Position numbers and translations under genes: made by a program. Shown here one piece after another: positions 19,851-28,059 of a stretch of DNA of 64,000 nucleotides. Position 1 is the stretch's first letter, and the number at the start of each line of letters is the position of its first letter. The stretch is from JAHJQZ01 sp963676075 (GTDB lineage Bacteria; Pseudomonadota; Alphaproteobacteria; Rhizobiales; Devosiaceae): the NCBI GenBank assembly GCA_963676075.2, contig CAXXNZ010000011.1:593545-657544 (forward strand), read 5' to 3'. The notes beneath the pieces were generated by a model, which worked only from the letters and a program-made list of their open reading frames with translations, ran no database searches and had not been told where the DNA came from.

Positions 19851-20375
19851 TCAGGCGCCGGCACGGGCTGCTGCATCGGTCAGCAACTGAATGTTGTTGG
19901 CGATGACGATGTTGTCCGGATCGAGCGCTTCGGCCTTGTGAAAATAGGTCAGCGCATGTTTCAGGTCGCCGCGCAGCATCATCGAATAACCGATGTTGTT
20001 GTAGTACTGCACACTCGGCCCTGTCAGCTTGACCAGCGCTGCGTAGACGCGATCGCTGAGATCGAACCGGCCGAGACGGTCATAGGAGGCGCCAAGCCCG
20101 ACATAGCCCTCGGGATTATGCGGCGCCATTTCCACCGCCTTTTTGTAATAGGCGGCCGAATAGCCGAAATCGTTGGAACGGAAGTGGCCGCGCCCCTGCG
20201 CCAGTGCATCCTGGGGAGTCTGCGCCGCATCGGCCGACAGTTCGGCGATCTTGGCATTGGTGTTCCCGAACGAACTCGAGCCCATGCCGGAAGACGAGCA
20301 ACCCGAAAGCGTCAGGCCGAGGGCAACGACGAGACCGCACCCCAAACCCACGCGCAAATAGTGTGACACATTCAT
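19851..20375 (-). CDS. TPR-repeat lipoprotein, TadD-like
   Basis: A 174-residue protein with a lipoprotein signal peptide ending LTLSGC, then tetratricopeptide repeats over about residues 60-170 (YYKKAVEMAPHNPEGYVGLG, YYNNIGYSMMLRGDLKHA). Short TPR lipoproteins of this type (TadD) are part of Tad/Flp pilus loci, and the gene is convergent with the cpaB-cpaC unit. The start could also be 15 nt further upstream (20390). No Flp pilin, prepilin peptidase or ATPase gene is in the window. Confidence 0.8.
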   Translation of the reverse strand: MNVSHYLRVGLGCGLVVALGLTLSGCSSSGMGSSSFGNTNAKIAELSADAAQTPQDALAQGRGHFRSNDFGYSAAYYKKAVEMAPHNPEGYVGLGASYDRLGRFDLSDRVYAALVKLTGPSVQYYNNIGYSMMLRGDLKHALTYFHKAEALDPDNIVIANNIQLLTDAAARAGA

Positions 20376-20583
20376 GATCGATAGCCCCATCCGGCCGCTA
20401 CGGGCCGGAATTTGCCCCATTGAGCAAAGGCTACGCGCGTAATGGACTCGGGCGGGTAAACGGATTGCGAAATCGGCGCGGATAGCTAACCAAAGGTTGC
20501 CCCTGAAAGCAGCTTTTTCCGAACTAATCCCCGCTCCGGAGGGGTCGAGCATACTTGATGCGAAAACCAGTCCGGAGACCGAT

Positions 20584-20847
20584 ATGACCGATCGCTTCGC
20601 CTCGCGCGCCCAAAGTCTTGAAGGCCCTGCCAATCATGGCTTCGCCGTAACACCGTCCGATGTCACCCCACTCGCAGAAACCTCTCGCGCCCTTTATGTC
20701 GGGGGTGCCGGCAACATCGCCGTCACCATGGCATCGGGTGCGTCGCTGAGTTTTGCCGGCCTCGGCGCAGGCACCGTTCTGCCAGTGCGCGCATCCGCCG
20801 TGCTCGCCACCGGCACCTCCGCCACCAATATCCTCGCATTGGTCTGA
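20584..20847 (+). CDS. Spike base protein, RCAP_Rcc01079 (GhsA-like) family
   Basis: An 87-residue protein whose pattern (DRFASRAQSL.GPA.HGFAVTPSD, RALYVGGAGNIAVT, SGASLSFAGL, LPVRAS.V.ATGT) matches the small family named after the Rhodobacter capsulatus gene transfer agent head-spike protein Rcc01079. I chose the internal ATG at 20584 because similarity begins there. Neighbours are not phage or GTA genes, so this copy stands alone. It may still serve a GTA encoded elsewhere. Confidence 0.8.
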   Translation: MTDRFASRAQSLEGPANHGFAVTPSDVTPLAETSRALYVGGAGNIAVTMASGASLSFAGLGAGTVLPVRASAVLATGTSATNILALV

Positions 20848-20875
20848 AGGCGCCGCTCACACGCGGCGCATAGTT

Positions 20876-21439
20876 TCAGCCCTGGGCCAGGGCGCGGTCG
20901 AGCCGCGCCCACAGGTCCTCGACGGTGTCGGCAAACAACACCAGCCGATCCGAATTGGTCAGGGAATGCGACACCACATCCATGGCGTAACCGCGTAACA
21001 CCTCATAGGCGCGGTTGCGATTGAGCAGCGCCACCGGCTTGCCGCTCGAGCCACCCCCGGCCAGAACCCAGACATTGAAAAGCGCCCGCGCTGTGGCGAT
21101 GCCCGTCGGAAAACCGACAAAAGCGTCGACCGTATCGCTCAGATGCTGGAAACGGGCGTTCTCTTCGGCGATCACCTCGACATGAGCTCCATCGGCAAGT
21201 GTGCCTGCATCGAGCGCCCCATCCGACAGGATCGTCACATCGCCCCCTGCCGCACACGCGGCATCGACCAGCGGGCGGCAATAGGCGCCGTTTACGCTCA
21301 GGCAGACGATCTGCGCTCCTGCCTCACCCAAAAGCGTGCCGGCAGCGCTGAGCACACGCGGAAAATCGGCATCGTTCGGGGCCGTCTCATCGGCGAAGAC
21401 GGCAAGGACGGGTCCGTGTTCTTCGGTTTCCAGGCTCAC
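20876..21439 (-). CDS. LOG-like/SLOG-type Rossmann-fold protein
   Basis: A 187-residue protein with alternating strand-helix pattern. The region VGFPTGIATARALFNVWVLAGGGSSGKPVALLN resembles the nucleotide-binding part of LOG/TIGR00730-type proteins, but the classical PGGxGT motif is not intact. Its ATG overlaps the stop of the upstream HerA-like ATPase gene, so the two are co-translated. A cytokinin-activating role should not be assumed. Confidence 0.5.
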   Translation of the reverse strand: MSLETEEHGPVLAVFADETAPNDADFPRVLSAAGTLLGEAGAQIVCLSVNGAYCRPLVDAACAAGGDVTILSDGALDAGTLADGAHVEVIAEENARFQHLSDTVDAFVGFPTGIATARALFNVWVLAGGGSSGKPVALLNRNRAYEVLRGYAMDVVSHSLTNSDRLVLFADTVEDLWARLDRALAQG

Positions 21440-22911
21440 CGCGACCGACCGCGGCTGACCGAGCCGAGAATACCCCGGACCAGCGAACGACCGAGTTCGC
21501 GCGCCATGGTGCGGGCAAAGGACTTGAGTGCGGCTTCCGCCGCGGTCTGACGGCCCGAGCTGCGGCGCGGACGCGAAACCTGCTTGTCGGGCACGCGCGC
21601 TTCGCGTCGCGCCTCCTGTTCGACACGACGGTTGGCGCGCTCGGCCAAGACCTCGAAGGCGGATTCGCGATCGATGACACTATCGTAGAGCCCGCGCACC
21701 GGGGATCGGTCCATCACCGCCCGGCGTTCCGCCTCGGTAATCGGCCCCATGCGCGACGATGGCGGTCGCATCATCGTTCGTCCAACCACGGAGGGCACGC
21801 CCTTGGCTTCGAGTGTCGAGACCAGCGCCTCGCCAACCCCCAATTGCGTGATCGCCTCGGCGGTGTCGAAATCGGGATTGGGCCGGAAAGTCTCAGCAGC
21901 GACCCGGACGGCCTTCTGCTCGCGCGGCGTATAGGCCCTCAAGGCATGCTGGACACGATTGCCGAGCTGGGCCAGCACCTCATCGGGCACATCGGCCGGG
22001 TTCTGGGTGACGAAATAGACCCCAACCCCTTTCGAGCGCACCAGTTTGACCACCTGCTCGACCTTGTCGAGTAGGGCCTTCGGCGCCTCGTCAAACAGCA
22101 GATGCGCCTCGTCGAAAAAGAAAACGAGCTTCGGCTTGTCGGGATTACCGACTTCCGGCAACTCTTCGAACAGTTCCGACATCAACCACAACAGGAACGT
22201 CGCATAAAGCCGGGGCGACTCCATCAACTGGTCGGCGGCCAGCACCGAAATGAACCCGCGACCGTCGCGATCGGTCATCATCATGTCGGCGATGTCGAGC
22301 GCCCGCTCGCCGAAGAAGTGTTCGGCGCCCTGTTGTTCGAGCACCAGCAGCGCCCGCTGAATGGCACCGATCGAGGCCGAGGATACCTTGCCGTAGCGCG
22401 CCGACAGTTCCTTGTCGCGTTCGTCGACATGGGTCAGCAGCGCCCGAAGGTCCTTGAAATCGAGCAGCGCCAGCCCCTCGTCGTCCGCCAGCTTGAAAGC
22501 GATGTTGATGACGCCTTCCTGGGTATCGTTGAGACCAAGAAGCCGCGACAGCAGAAGCGGCCCCATGTCGGTGATCGTGGTGCGGATCGGATGGCCCTTC
22601 TTGCCGAACAGATCCCAGAAGATCACCGGGAAAGCTTCGAATCCATAGTCGTCGAAGCCGATGCTTTCGGCCCTCTTCAGCAGGAAATCCTTGGGCTCGC
22701 CGGCCATGGCGATCCCGGACAGATCGCCTTTGACGTCGGCGCAGAACACCGGCACGCCGGCACGCGAAAACCCTTCTGCCATTACCTGGAGACTGACCGT
22801 CTTGCCCGTACCGGTCGCCCCGGTGACCAGACCATGTCTGTTGGCGTATTTCAGCGCCAGATACTCAGGCTTGGTCGAAGTCCCAAGATAGACGGCGTCG
22901 TTGATCAGCAT
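21436..22911 (-). CDS. YjgR/DUF853-family HerA-like ATPase
   Basis: A 491-residue P-loop ATPase. Walker A GATGTGKT is near residue 30, VFFFDEAHLLFDE forms Walker B near 275, and a QNPADVPDEVLAQLGNRVQHALRAYTP-type segment (about 320) is diagnostic of the DUF853/YjgR family. The start at 22911 is preceded by a G-rich Shine-Dalgarno; a longer frame from 22956 is less likely. The C-terminus is Arg-rich and basic. The family is related to HerA/VirB4 ATPases; its cellular role is not settled. Confidence 0.88.
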   Translation of the reverse strand: MLINDAVYLGTSTKPEYLALKYANRHGLVTGATGTGKTVSLQVMAEGFSRAGVPVFCADVKGDLSGIAMAGEPKDFLLKRAESIGFDDYGFEAFPVIFWDLFGKKGHPIRTTITDMGPLLLSRLLGLNDTQEGVINIAFKLADDEGLALLDFKDLRALLTHVDERDKELSARYGKVSSASIGAIQRALLVLEQQGAEHFFGERALDIADMMMTDRDGRGFISVLAADQLMESPRLYATFLLWLMSELFEELPEVGNPDKPKLVFFFDEAHLLFDEAPKALLDKVEQVVKLVRSKGVGVYFVTQNPADVPDEVLAQLGNRVQHALRAYTPREQKAVRVAAETFRPNPDFDTAEAITQLGVGEALVSTLEAKGVPSVVGRTMMRPPSSRMGPITEAERRAVMDRSPVRGLYDSVIDRESAFEVLAERANRRVEQEARREARVPDKQVSRPRRSSGRQTAAEAALKSFARTMARELGRSLVRGILGSVSRGRSR

Positions 22912-23036
22912 GTAAGCCCCCCGCAAGCGTCCGGCGGTTATAGCCCTCGGCAGCAAGAGGAAACAAGCGCTTGCTCCGCACTTGGCATTGCCGGGTGGCC
23001 GTCCTATTTCATCAGCTCAACGCCATGGAGCATGAC

Positions 23037-23363
23037 ATGCTGACGTCGACCACCGATACCCTCGAAGGCTACGAAATCACCGAATACCTCGGCATCGTCA
23101 CCGGCGAAACAATCTCGGGGGCCAATGTCGTGCGCGACATGATGGCGACAGTCACCGACTATGTCGGCGGACGCAGCGCCGCCTACGAAGAGATTCTCGA
23201 GAAGGCCCGCGACAGCTCGATGACCGAAATGGTCGACCGGGCGCAACTTCTCAACGCCGACGCCATTATCGGCGTGCATCTCGACTACGAGGTCGTCGGT
23301 TCGCGTGGCGCCATGCTCATGGTCTCCTGCGCCGGCACGGCGGTGCGCCTGCGTCGGCGCTGA
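23037..23363 (+). CDS. YbjQ/UPF0145 family protein
   Basis: A 108-residue protein matching UPF0145 over its length: YLGIVTGETI near residue 17, a helix (YEEILEKARDSSMTEMVDRA) and NADAIIGVHLDYEVVG. The family forms pentamers of small alpha/beta subunits; its function is not known. The start at 23037 has GGAG seven bases upstream. Confidence 0.88.
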   Translation: MLTSTTDTLEGYEITEYLGIVTGETISGANVVRDMMATVTDYVGGRSAAYEEILEKARDSSMTEMVDRAQLLNADAIIGVHLDYEVVGSRGAMLMVSCAGTAVRLRRR

Positions 23364-23429
23364 TCGCGGCATTCACCACTTTGGCCATTGGCGTTCGCCT
23401 CTCGGCACAAGCCATAGTATTTTCGCGCC

Positions 23430-24779
23430 ATGTTCAGATCGGCCCGACACATGATGAAACCCAGCAGACGCACCGTCCTTGCCGCATTGGGCAGCGCTGC
23501 GGCCCTCACCGCCAGCCCCGCCCGCGCGCTCAGCATCGATCCGGGCGCCTATGGCATCGTACCCAACAGCGATGCCGACCAGACCGACCAGCTTCAGGCG
23601 GCGATCGACGCCGCCGCTGCTGAAGGCAAGCCGCTTGTGCTCAATGCCGGCACCTATCGGGTGCGCCAGCTCGACATGCGTTCCAACCTGCTTTTTCAGG
23701 GCGTCAGCGGCGCGACCATGCTTCATGCCCTCTCGAATGAGGCGGTGCTTGTCGGTGACGGGATCGACAACTTCACCCTTTCCGGACTCGGCATCTCCGG
23801 GGGCGGCATCGGCAGCGATGACAGCTTCTCGGGCCTCATGCGCTTTGTTACCTGCACCAATCTGGCAATCGACGCCTGCCGGATCACCGATGGGCGCGGC
23901 AATGGCATCTTTGTCGGCCAATGCTCAGGCCGCATTGCCAACTCAACACTGTCTGGATTTGGGCTTACTGCATTGTTCGCCACCGGCAGCACCGGCCTTA
24001 TCATCACCGGCAACACGGTCACCGACTGTGGCAATGGCGGCATTCGCGTTTTCAGGAGCGAAGCGGGCGACGACGGCACCATCGTCACCGAAAATCACAT
24101 CACCAATATTCGTTCCGGCTCCGGCAATGGCCAGAACGGCAATGGGATCAACGTTTTCCGCGCCAATGGCGTCATCATCGCCGACAATGTCATCTCCGAT
24201 GTCGATTTCTCGGCGGTGCGGCTCAATTCGACCGAGGACTGCATCGTCAGGGGCAATGCCTGCGCCGACTGCCGCGAAGTGGCGATCTTTTCAGAGTTCG
24301 CCTTTGCCGGCTCGATCATTGCCGACAATGCCATCGACCGTTCGGCGGCGGGCATTTCGATTACCAATTTCAACGAGGGTGGGCGACTGGCGGTGTGCCA
24401 GGGGAACCTGGTCCGCAACGTGCTGTCGAAGTCACCCACCAACCCCGACGTCAATCCGGTCGGCATCTATGCCGAAGCCGATACGGCGATCACCGGCAAT
24501 GTCGTCGACAACGTGCCAGGTGTGGGTATCGGCGCAGGTTGGGGCGAGTACCTGCGCGACGTCATGATTTCCAACAACCTGGTGCGCGACACCGACTATG
24601 GCATCGGCGTCAGCGTTGCACCGGGTGCCGGCATTGCGCGCATTTCCGGAAACATGATCTCGGGAGCGCGCCAGCGCGCCATATCAGGTTTCGCCTGGGC
24701 GGATGCGAAGGGCGACGACCTCGCCACCAACCCGGACCAGTTCGCCACCGTCAGCATCTCGGACAATACCGTGAACTGA
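23430..24779 (+). CDS. Tat-exported parallel beta-helix repeat protein (TIGR03808 type)
   Basis: A 449-residue protein with a twin-arginine signal (SRRTVLAALGSAA..) cleaved near ALTASPARA, followed by a right-handed parallel beta-helix with many GN.I..N.I / ISDN-type turns across residues 90-440. It matches the description of the alphaproteobacterial Tat-exported repeat family TIGR03808, whose activity is not known. An alternative start at 23451/23454 gives a shorter n-region. It stands alone between ybjQ and the asparaginase gene. The fold is shared with pectate lyases and epimerases, but no catalytic set is evident. Confidence 0.82.
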   Translation: MFRSARHMMKPSRRTVLAALGSAAALTASPARALSIDPGAYGIVPNSDADQTDQLQAAIDAAAAEGKPLVLNAGTYRVRQLDMRSNLLFQGVSGATMLHALSNEAVLVGDGIDNFTLSGLGISGGGIGSDDSFSGLMRFVTCTNLAIDACRITDGRGNGIFVGQCSGRIANSTLSGFGLTALFATGSTGLIITGNTVTDCGNGGIRVFRSEAGDDGTIVTENHITNIRSGSGNGQNGNGINVFRANGVIIADNVISDVDFSAVRLNSTEDCIVRGNACADCREVAIFSEFAFAGSIIADNAIDRSAAGISITNFNEGGRLAVCQGNLVRNVLSKSPTNPDVNPVGIYAEADTAITGNVVDNVPGVGIGAGWGEYLRDVMISNNLVRDTDYGIGVSVAPGAGIARISGNMISGARQRAISGFAWADAKGDDLATNPDQFATVSISDNTVN

Positions 24780-24801
24780 AGCCGGCCTCGCCGGGCGCTC
24801 G

Positions 24802-25860
24802 TCAGTAAACGCTGCCGACGCCCCGCGTTTCGCCAACCTCGATGCCACGCCAGTTCTTATTGATCCGGCGTGCGTATTTCATCAGGGCAGCACGCTCGGC
24901 CTCGTTCGGATCGGCGATGGCCAGCAACAGGCTGGCGACAGCGCATTCGGCGGCAACCATATTGCCGTCGTCGATCTTGAGGGCAAAGCCCAGCCCCTTG
25001 TCGATCAGCGCTCCGCAATAAACGCCTTCGGCCCCGATCTTAATCATCAGTCGACCGCCGAAGACCTCCATCAGCTCGCTGTCGAGTGTCTCCGGTCCGC
25101 GCACCAACAGCGGATGGGATGTCGCAGCGGCAAAGATACGGCGGGCGGCGGCCGCGAGATCTTCCGGCAGGCCTTCTCCTGTCGCCATGCGTGCAAAGCC
25201 GGCGGCGAAGGCATCGAGCGGGGCGGCCCAGGTCGGTATTGAACAGCCATCGGTGCCGCAGGCTTCTGTCGTGAGCGGTTTGCCGATCACCTCTTCGACG
25301 CAGGCACGCACCAGTTTCTGCACCGGGTGTTCGCGCGTGACATAACCCTTTGTCGGCACCCCAAGCGCCAGCGCGTCGGACAGCATGCCGGCATGCTTGC
25401 CAGAGCAATTGTTATGGATGGCTGATGGCACGTGACCGCTCTCGTCGAGCAGCTTCCGTGTTTGTTTCGAGGCGGGCCGGTGTGCGCCACATTCGAGATC
25501 GTCGATCGTCAGCCCCAGCGACAGAAGCGTCTTCTGGACCACGGCGACATGCTCGGGTTCGCCACTGTGCGAGGCGCAGGCCATGGCGATGGCGTCATCG
25601 CTCAAGCCGAATTTCTCGACTGCGCCGGAGCGAAACAGCGCCAGCGCCTGCAGCGATTTGACCGCGGAACGCGGCATCACCGGATGCTGCGGATCACCGA
25701 GCGAAATCGCCAGGGTTCCACTGGCATCGGACACGGCGACCGAGCCGCGGTGGATATTTTCGACCCAGTTGCCACGGATCGTTTCGACAAGAACAGGATT
25801 CACGAAAAAAAGCCCCAGTTGTTCGGCGCTGATTTGGCGAACAATCCGGGGTGAAGTCAA
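24802..25860 (-). CDS. L-asparaginase, Rhizobium etli type II (AnsA-like) family
   Basis: A 352-residue protein of PF06089 type. It contains RSAVKSLQ near residue 63 (Ser and Lys of the catalytic set), NNCSGKHAG near 145 (Cys and Lys) and EACGTDGCSIPTW near 195-207 (Cys). It hydrolyses L-asparagine to aspartate and ammonia and is unrelated in fold to the E. coli asparaginases. It lies 21 nt downstream of a 53-residue membrane protein on the same strand. Confidence 0.88.
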   Translation of the reverse strand: MTSPRIVRQISAEQLGLFFVNPVLVETIRGNWVENIHRGSVAVSDASGTLAISLGDPQHPVMPRSAVKSLQALALFRSGAVEKFGLSDDAIAMACASHSGEPEHVAVVQKTLLSLGLTIDDLECGAHRPASKQTRKLLDESGHVPSAIHNNCSGKHAGMLSDALALGVPTKGYVTREHPVQKLVRACVEEVIGKPLTTEACGTDGCSIPTWAAPLDAFAAGFARMATGEGLPEDLAAAARRIFAAATSHPLLVRGPETLDSELMEVFGGRLMIKIGAEGVYCGALIDKGLGFALKIDDGNMVAAECAVASLLLAIADPNEAERAALMKYARRINKNWRGIEVGETRGVGSVY

Positions 25861-25881
25861 TCTGGAGGTCGAAAGAATGGA

Positions 25882-26043
25882 TCAGAAGCGGGACATATCG
25901 AGCGGCGAGATGGCCGAGACGTGAACTTCGGGAGCATTCGCATGACCGCCGGCAAGCGAGGGATTGACGACGAAAGCGGCAGCCGCGGCAATGACCAAAC
26001 CGGCAAGGGCGGCGATCAGAAGTTTTTCCTGGGAACGGGTCAT
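25882..26043 (-). CDS. Small single-span membrane protein
   Basis: A 53-residue frame starting at 26043, with GAGG upstream. It has a positively charged start (MTRSQEK), a hydrophobic segment of about 20 residues rich in Ala/Leu/Ile, and a short polar tail. It may be co-transcribed with the asparaginase gene 21 nt downstream. No family is recognised; the hydrophobic part could also be an uncleaved signal peptide. Confidence 0.5.
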   Translation of the reverse strand: MTRSQEKLLIAALAGLVIAAAAAFVVNPSLAGGHANAPEVHVSAISPLDMSRF

Positions 26044-26344
26044 GTCGGCCTCGCATTGCTCGTGTGAACGTGAGGCCAAGATTGCCCTTGCCGGCTTGAA
26101 CCCTTGCTGAGGCAGGCGTTCAGATTGCATTCAGGCGGGAACGCCCCTCGCTGGCTGGCGTTCGAAGCTGGGCGAGATCATCAGGCCACCGAACCGCTTG
26201 AAGGGCTCAAAGCGAACACCTTTCTCCAAGGGGCCGGACTCTTAGGATAATATTGGTGCCTGCTGCCTTGCGAGCTAATCGCCGCGGGACTAGTTCCTTG
26301 TCTCGACGTTGAAAAACGTCCGCGAACGAGATCAGGACCTCAAA
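26044..26344. other. Intergenic region upstream of cysQ
   Basis: About 300 bases between the small membrane protein gene and cysQ, which are divergent. It should hold the sulfate-activation promoter. I see no clear CysB-like or other operator. Confidence 0.5.
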
Positions 26345-27160
26345 GTGCACAATCCGGACCAGCTGTTTCCCATCGTGCTTGCTGCCGGCGTTCGGATTCT
26401 CGATATCTACGGAACGGCGTTTTCGGTGGCGTTGAAACCGGATCATTCTCCGGTGACCCTGGCCGACACCGAAGCGGAAAAAATCATCCTCGACGGGCTC
26501 GCAACCCTTGATCCGGAAACCCCGATCGTGGCCGAGGAGTCCGTTGCTGCCGGACGCATCCCCGAGATCGGCGCCCGCTTCTACTTGGTTGATCCGCTCG
26601 ACGGCTCAAAGGAATTTATCTCCCGCAACGGCGAATTCACCGTCAATATCGGACTGATCGAGAACGGGGTTCCTGTCGCCGGCATCGTCTTCGCTCCGGC
26701 GCTTGGCCGGATCTGGTGGGGCAGTACCTCCCACGGAAGCTTCTCCGGCCGGGTCGTCGATGGCGACGTTGTCGATCGTGCGCCCATTCAGGTCCGTGCC
26801 GCCCGCAGTGGGCTTTGTGCCGTCGGGTCGAGGTCGCATGGCTGCGGCGAGGACGACATCCGTTTGTCCCACTTCACCATCTCAAATTTTACAGCCATCG
26901 GTTCGTCGCTCAAGTTCTGCCTTCTGGCTGCAGGCGAGGCCGATATCTACCCGCGCTTCGGCCGCACGATGGAATGGGACACAGCGGCAGGCGACGCCAT
27001 TCTTCGCGCCGCCGGCGGGCGCATCGACCAGCTCGATGGCACTCCGCTCACCTATGGCAAGCGCAACCAGCCGACCGATACAGATTTCGCCAATCCCGCC
27101 TTCATCGCCTATGGTGACACGCGCCTGGCCGCCGAGGACAAGGCCTTTCATGAGCAGTAA
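26345..27160 (+). CDS. cysQ: CysQ, 3'(2'),5'-bisphosphate nucleotidase
   Basis: A 271-residue inositol-monophosphatase-superfamily enzyme. The metal-binding set is visible: EES near residue 72, DPLDGSKEF near 91-99 and WDTAAGDAI near 218. It removes the 3'-phosphate of PAP/PAPS and balances the sulfate activation pathway. I favour the GTG at 26345, which has AGGA upstream; a TTG at 26309 adds 12 residues. It overlaps cysD by 11 nt and opens the cysQ-cysD-cysNC operon. Confidence 0.9.
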   Translation: MHNPDQLFPIVLAAGVRILDIYGTAFSVALKPDHSPVTLADTEAEKIILDGLATLDPETPIVAEESVAAGRIPEIGARFYLVDPLDGSKEFISRNGEFTVNIGLIENGVPVAGIVFAPALGRIWWGSTSHGSFSGRVVDGDVVDRAPIQVRAARSGLCAVGSRSHGCGEDDIRLSHFTISNFTAIGSSLKFCLLAAGEADIYPRFGRTMEWDTAAGDAILRAAGGRIDQLDGTPLTYGKRNQPTDTDFANPAFIAYGDTRLAAEDKAFHEQ

Positions 27161-28058
27161 TTCCCTCACTCATCTTCAGGCGCTCGAAGCCGAAAGCATC
27201 GAGATCTTCCGCGAGGTCGCGGCGAGCTTCGAACGGCCGGTGCTGATGTATTCGATCGGCAAGGATTCGAGCGTCTTGCTGCATCTGGCGCGCAAGGCGT
27301 TCTTCCCCTCGCGCATTCCCTTCCCGGTGCTGCACATCGACACGACCTGGAAGTTCCGCGAGATGATCGCCTTTCGCGACAAGACGGCTGAGCGCTTCGA
27401 ACTCGACCTGATCGTGCACACAAATCCGGAGGGATTGCGTGACAACATCAATCCGTTCGATCACGGTTCGGCGCGCTACACCGACATCATGAAGACGGTG
27501 GCGCTGCGTCAGGCGCTGAGCGCAGGCAAATACGACGCCGCCATCGGCGGGGCGCGACGCGACGAGGAAAAATCGCGCGCCAAGGAGCGCGTTTTCTCGC
27601 ACCGCAACGCCAGTTTCGCCTGGGATCCCAAGAACCAGCGCCCCGAACTCTGGCGTCTCTACAACACGCGGCTCAACCCCGGTGAGAGCATGCGGGTGTT
27701 TCCGCTGTCCAACTGGACCGAGCGCGACATCTGGACCTATATCCACGCCGAACAAATCGACATCGTACCGCTCTATTTCGCCAAACCGCGACCGGTGGTC
27801 GAGCGCGAGGGCACGCTGATCATGGTCGACGACGACCGTCTTCCGCTCAAGCCGGGCGAAACCCCGCGCGAGGAAATGGTCCGCTTCCGCACGCTCGGCT
27901 GCTACCCGCTGACCGGCGCAATCCGCTCCACTGCCGACACCTTGCCGGGCATCATCATGGAAATGCAGGCCAGCCGGACCTCGGAGCGCGAGGGGCGCCT
28001 GATCGATTCCGACCAGGCAGGCTCGATGGAGAAGAAAAAGCAGGAGGGATACTTCTAA
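27150..28058 (+). CDS. cysD: CysD, sulfate adenylyltransferase subunit 2
   Basis: A 302-residue PP-loop ATP sulfurylase subunit. SIGKDSSVLLHL near residue 34 is the ATP-pyrophosphate loop; GARRDEEKSRAKER near 132 and RTLGCYPLTGA near 250 are family signatures. With the GTPase CysN it makes adenosine 5'-phosphosulfate from ATP and sulfate. The frame starts within the end of cysQ and stops one base before the start of cysNC. Confidence 0.96.
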   Translation: MSSNSLTHLQALEAESIEIFREVAASFERPVLMYSIGKDSSVLLHLARKAFFPSRIPFPVLHIDTTWKFREMIAFRDKTAERFELDLIVHTNPEGLRDNINPFDHGSARYTDIMKTVALRQALSAGKYDAAIGGARRDEEKSRAKERVFSHRNASFAWDPKNQRPELWRLYNTRLNPGESMRVFPLSNWTERDIWTYIHAEQIDIVPLYFAKPRPVVEREGTLIMVDDDRLPLKPGETPREEMVRFRTLGCYPLTGAIRSTADTLPGIIMEMQASRTSEREGRLIDSDQAGSMEKKKQEGYF

Positions 28059-28059
28059 A

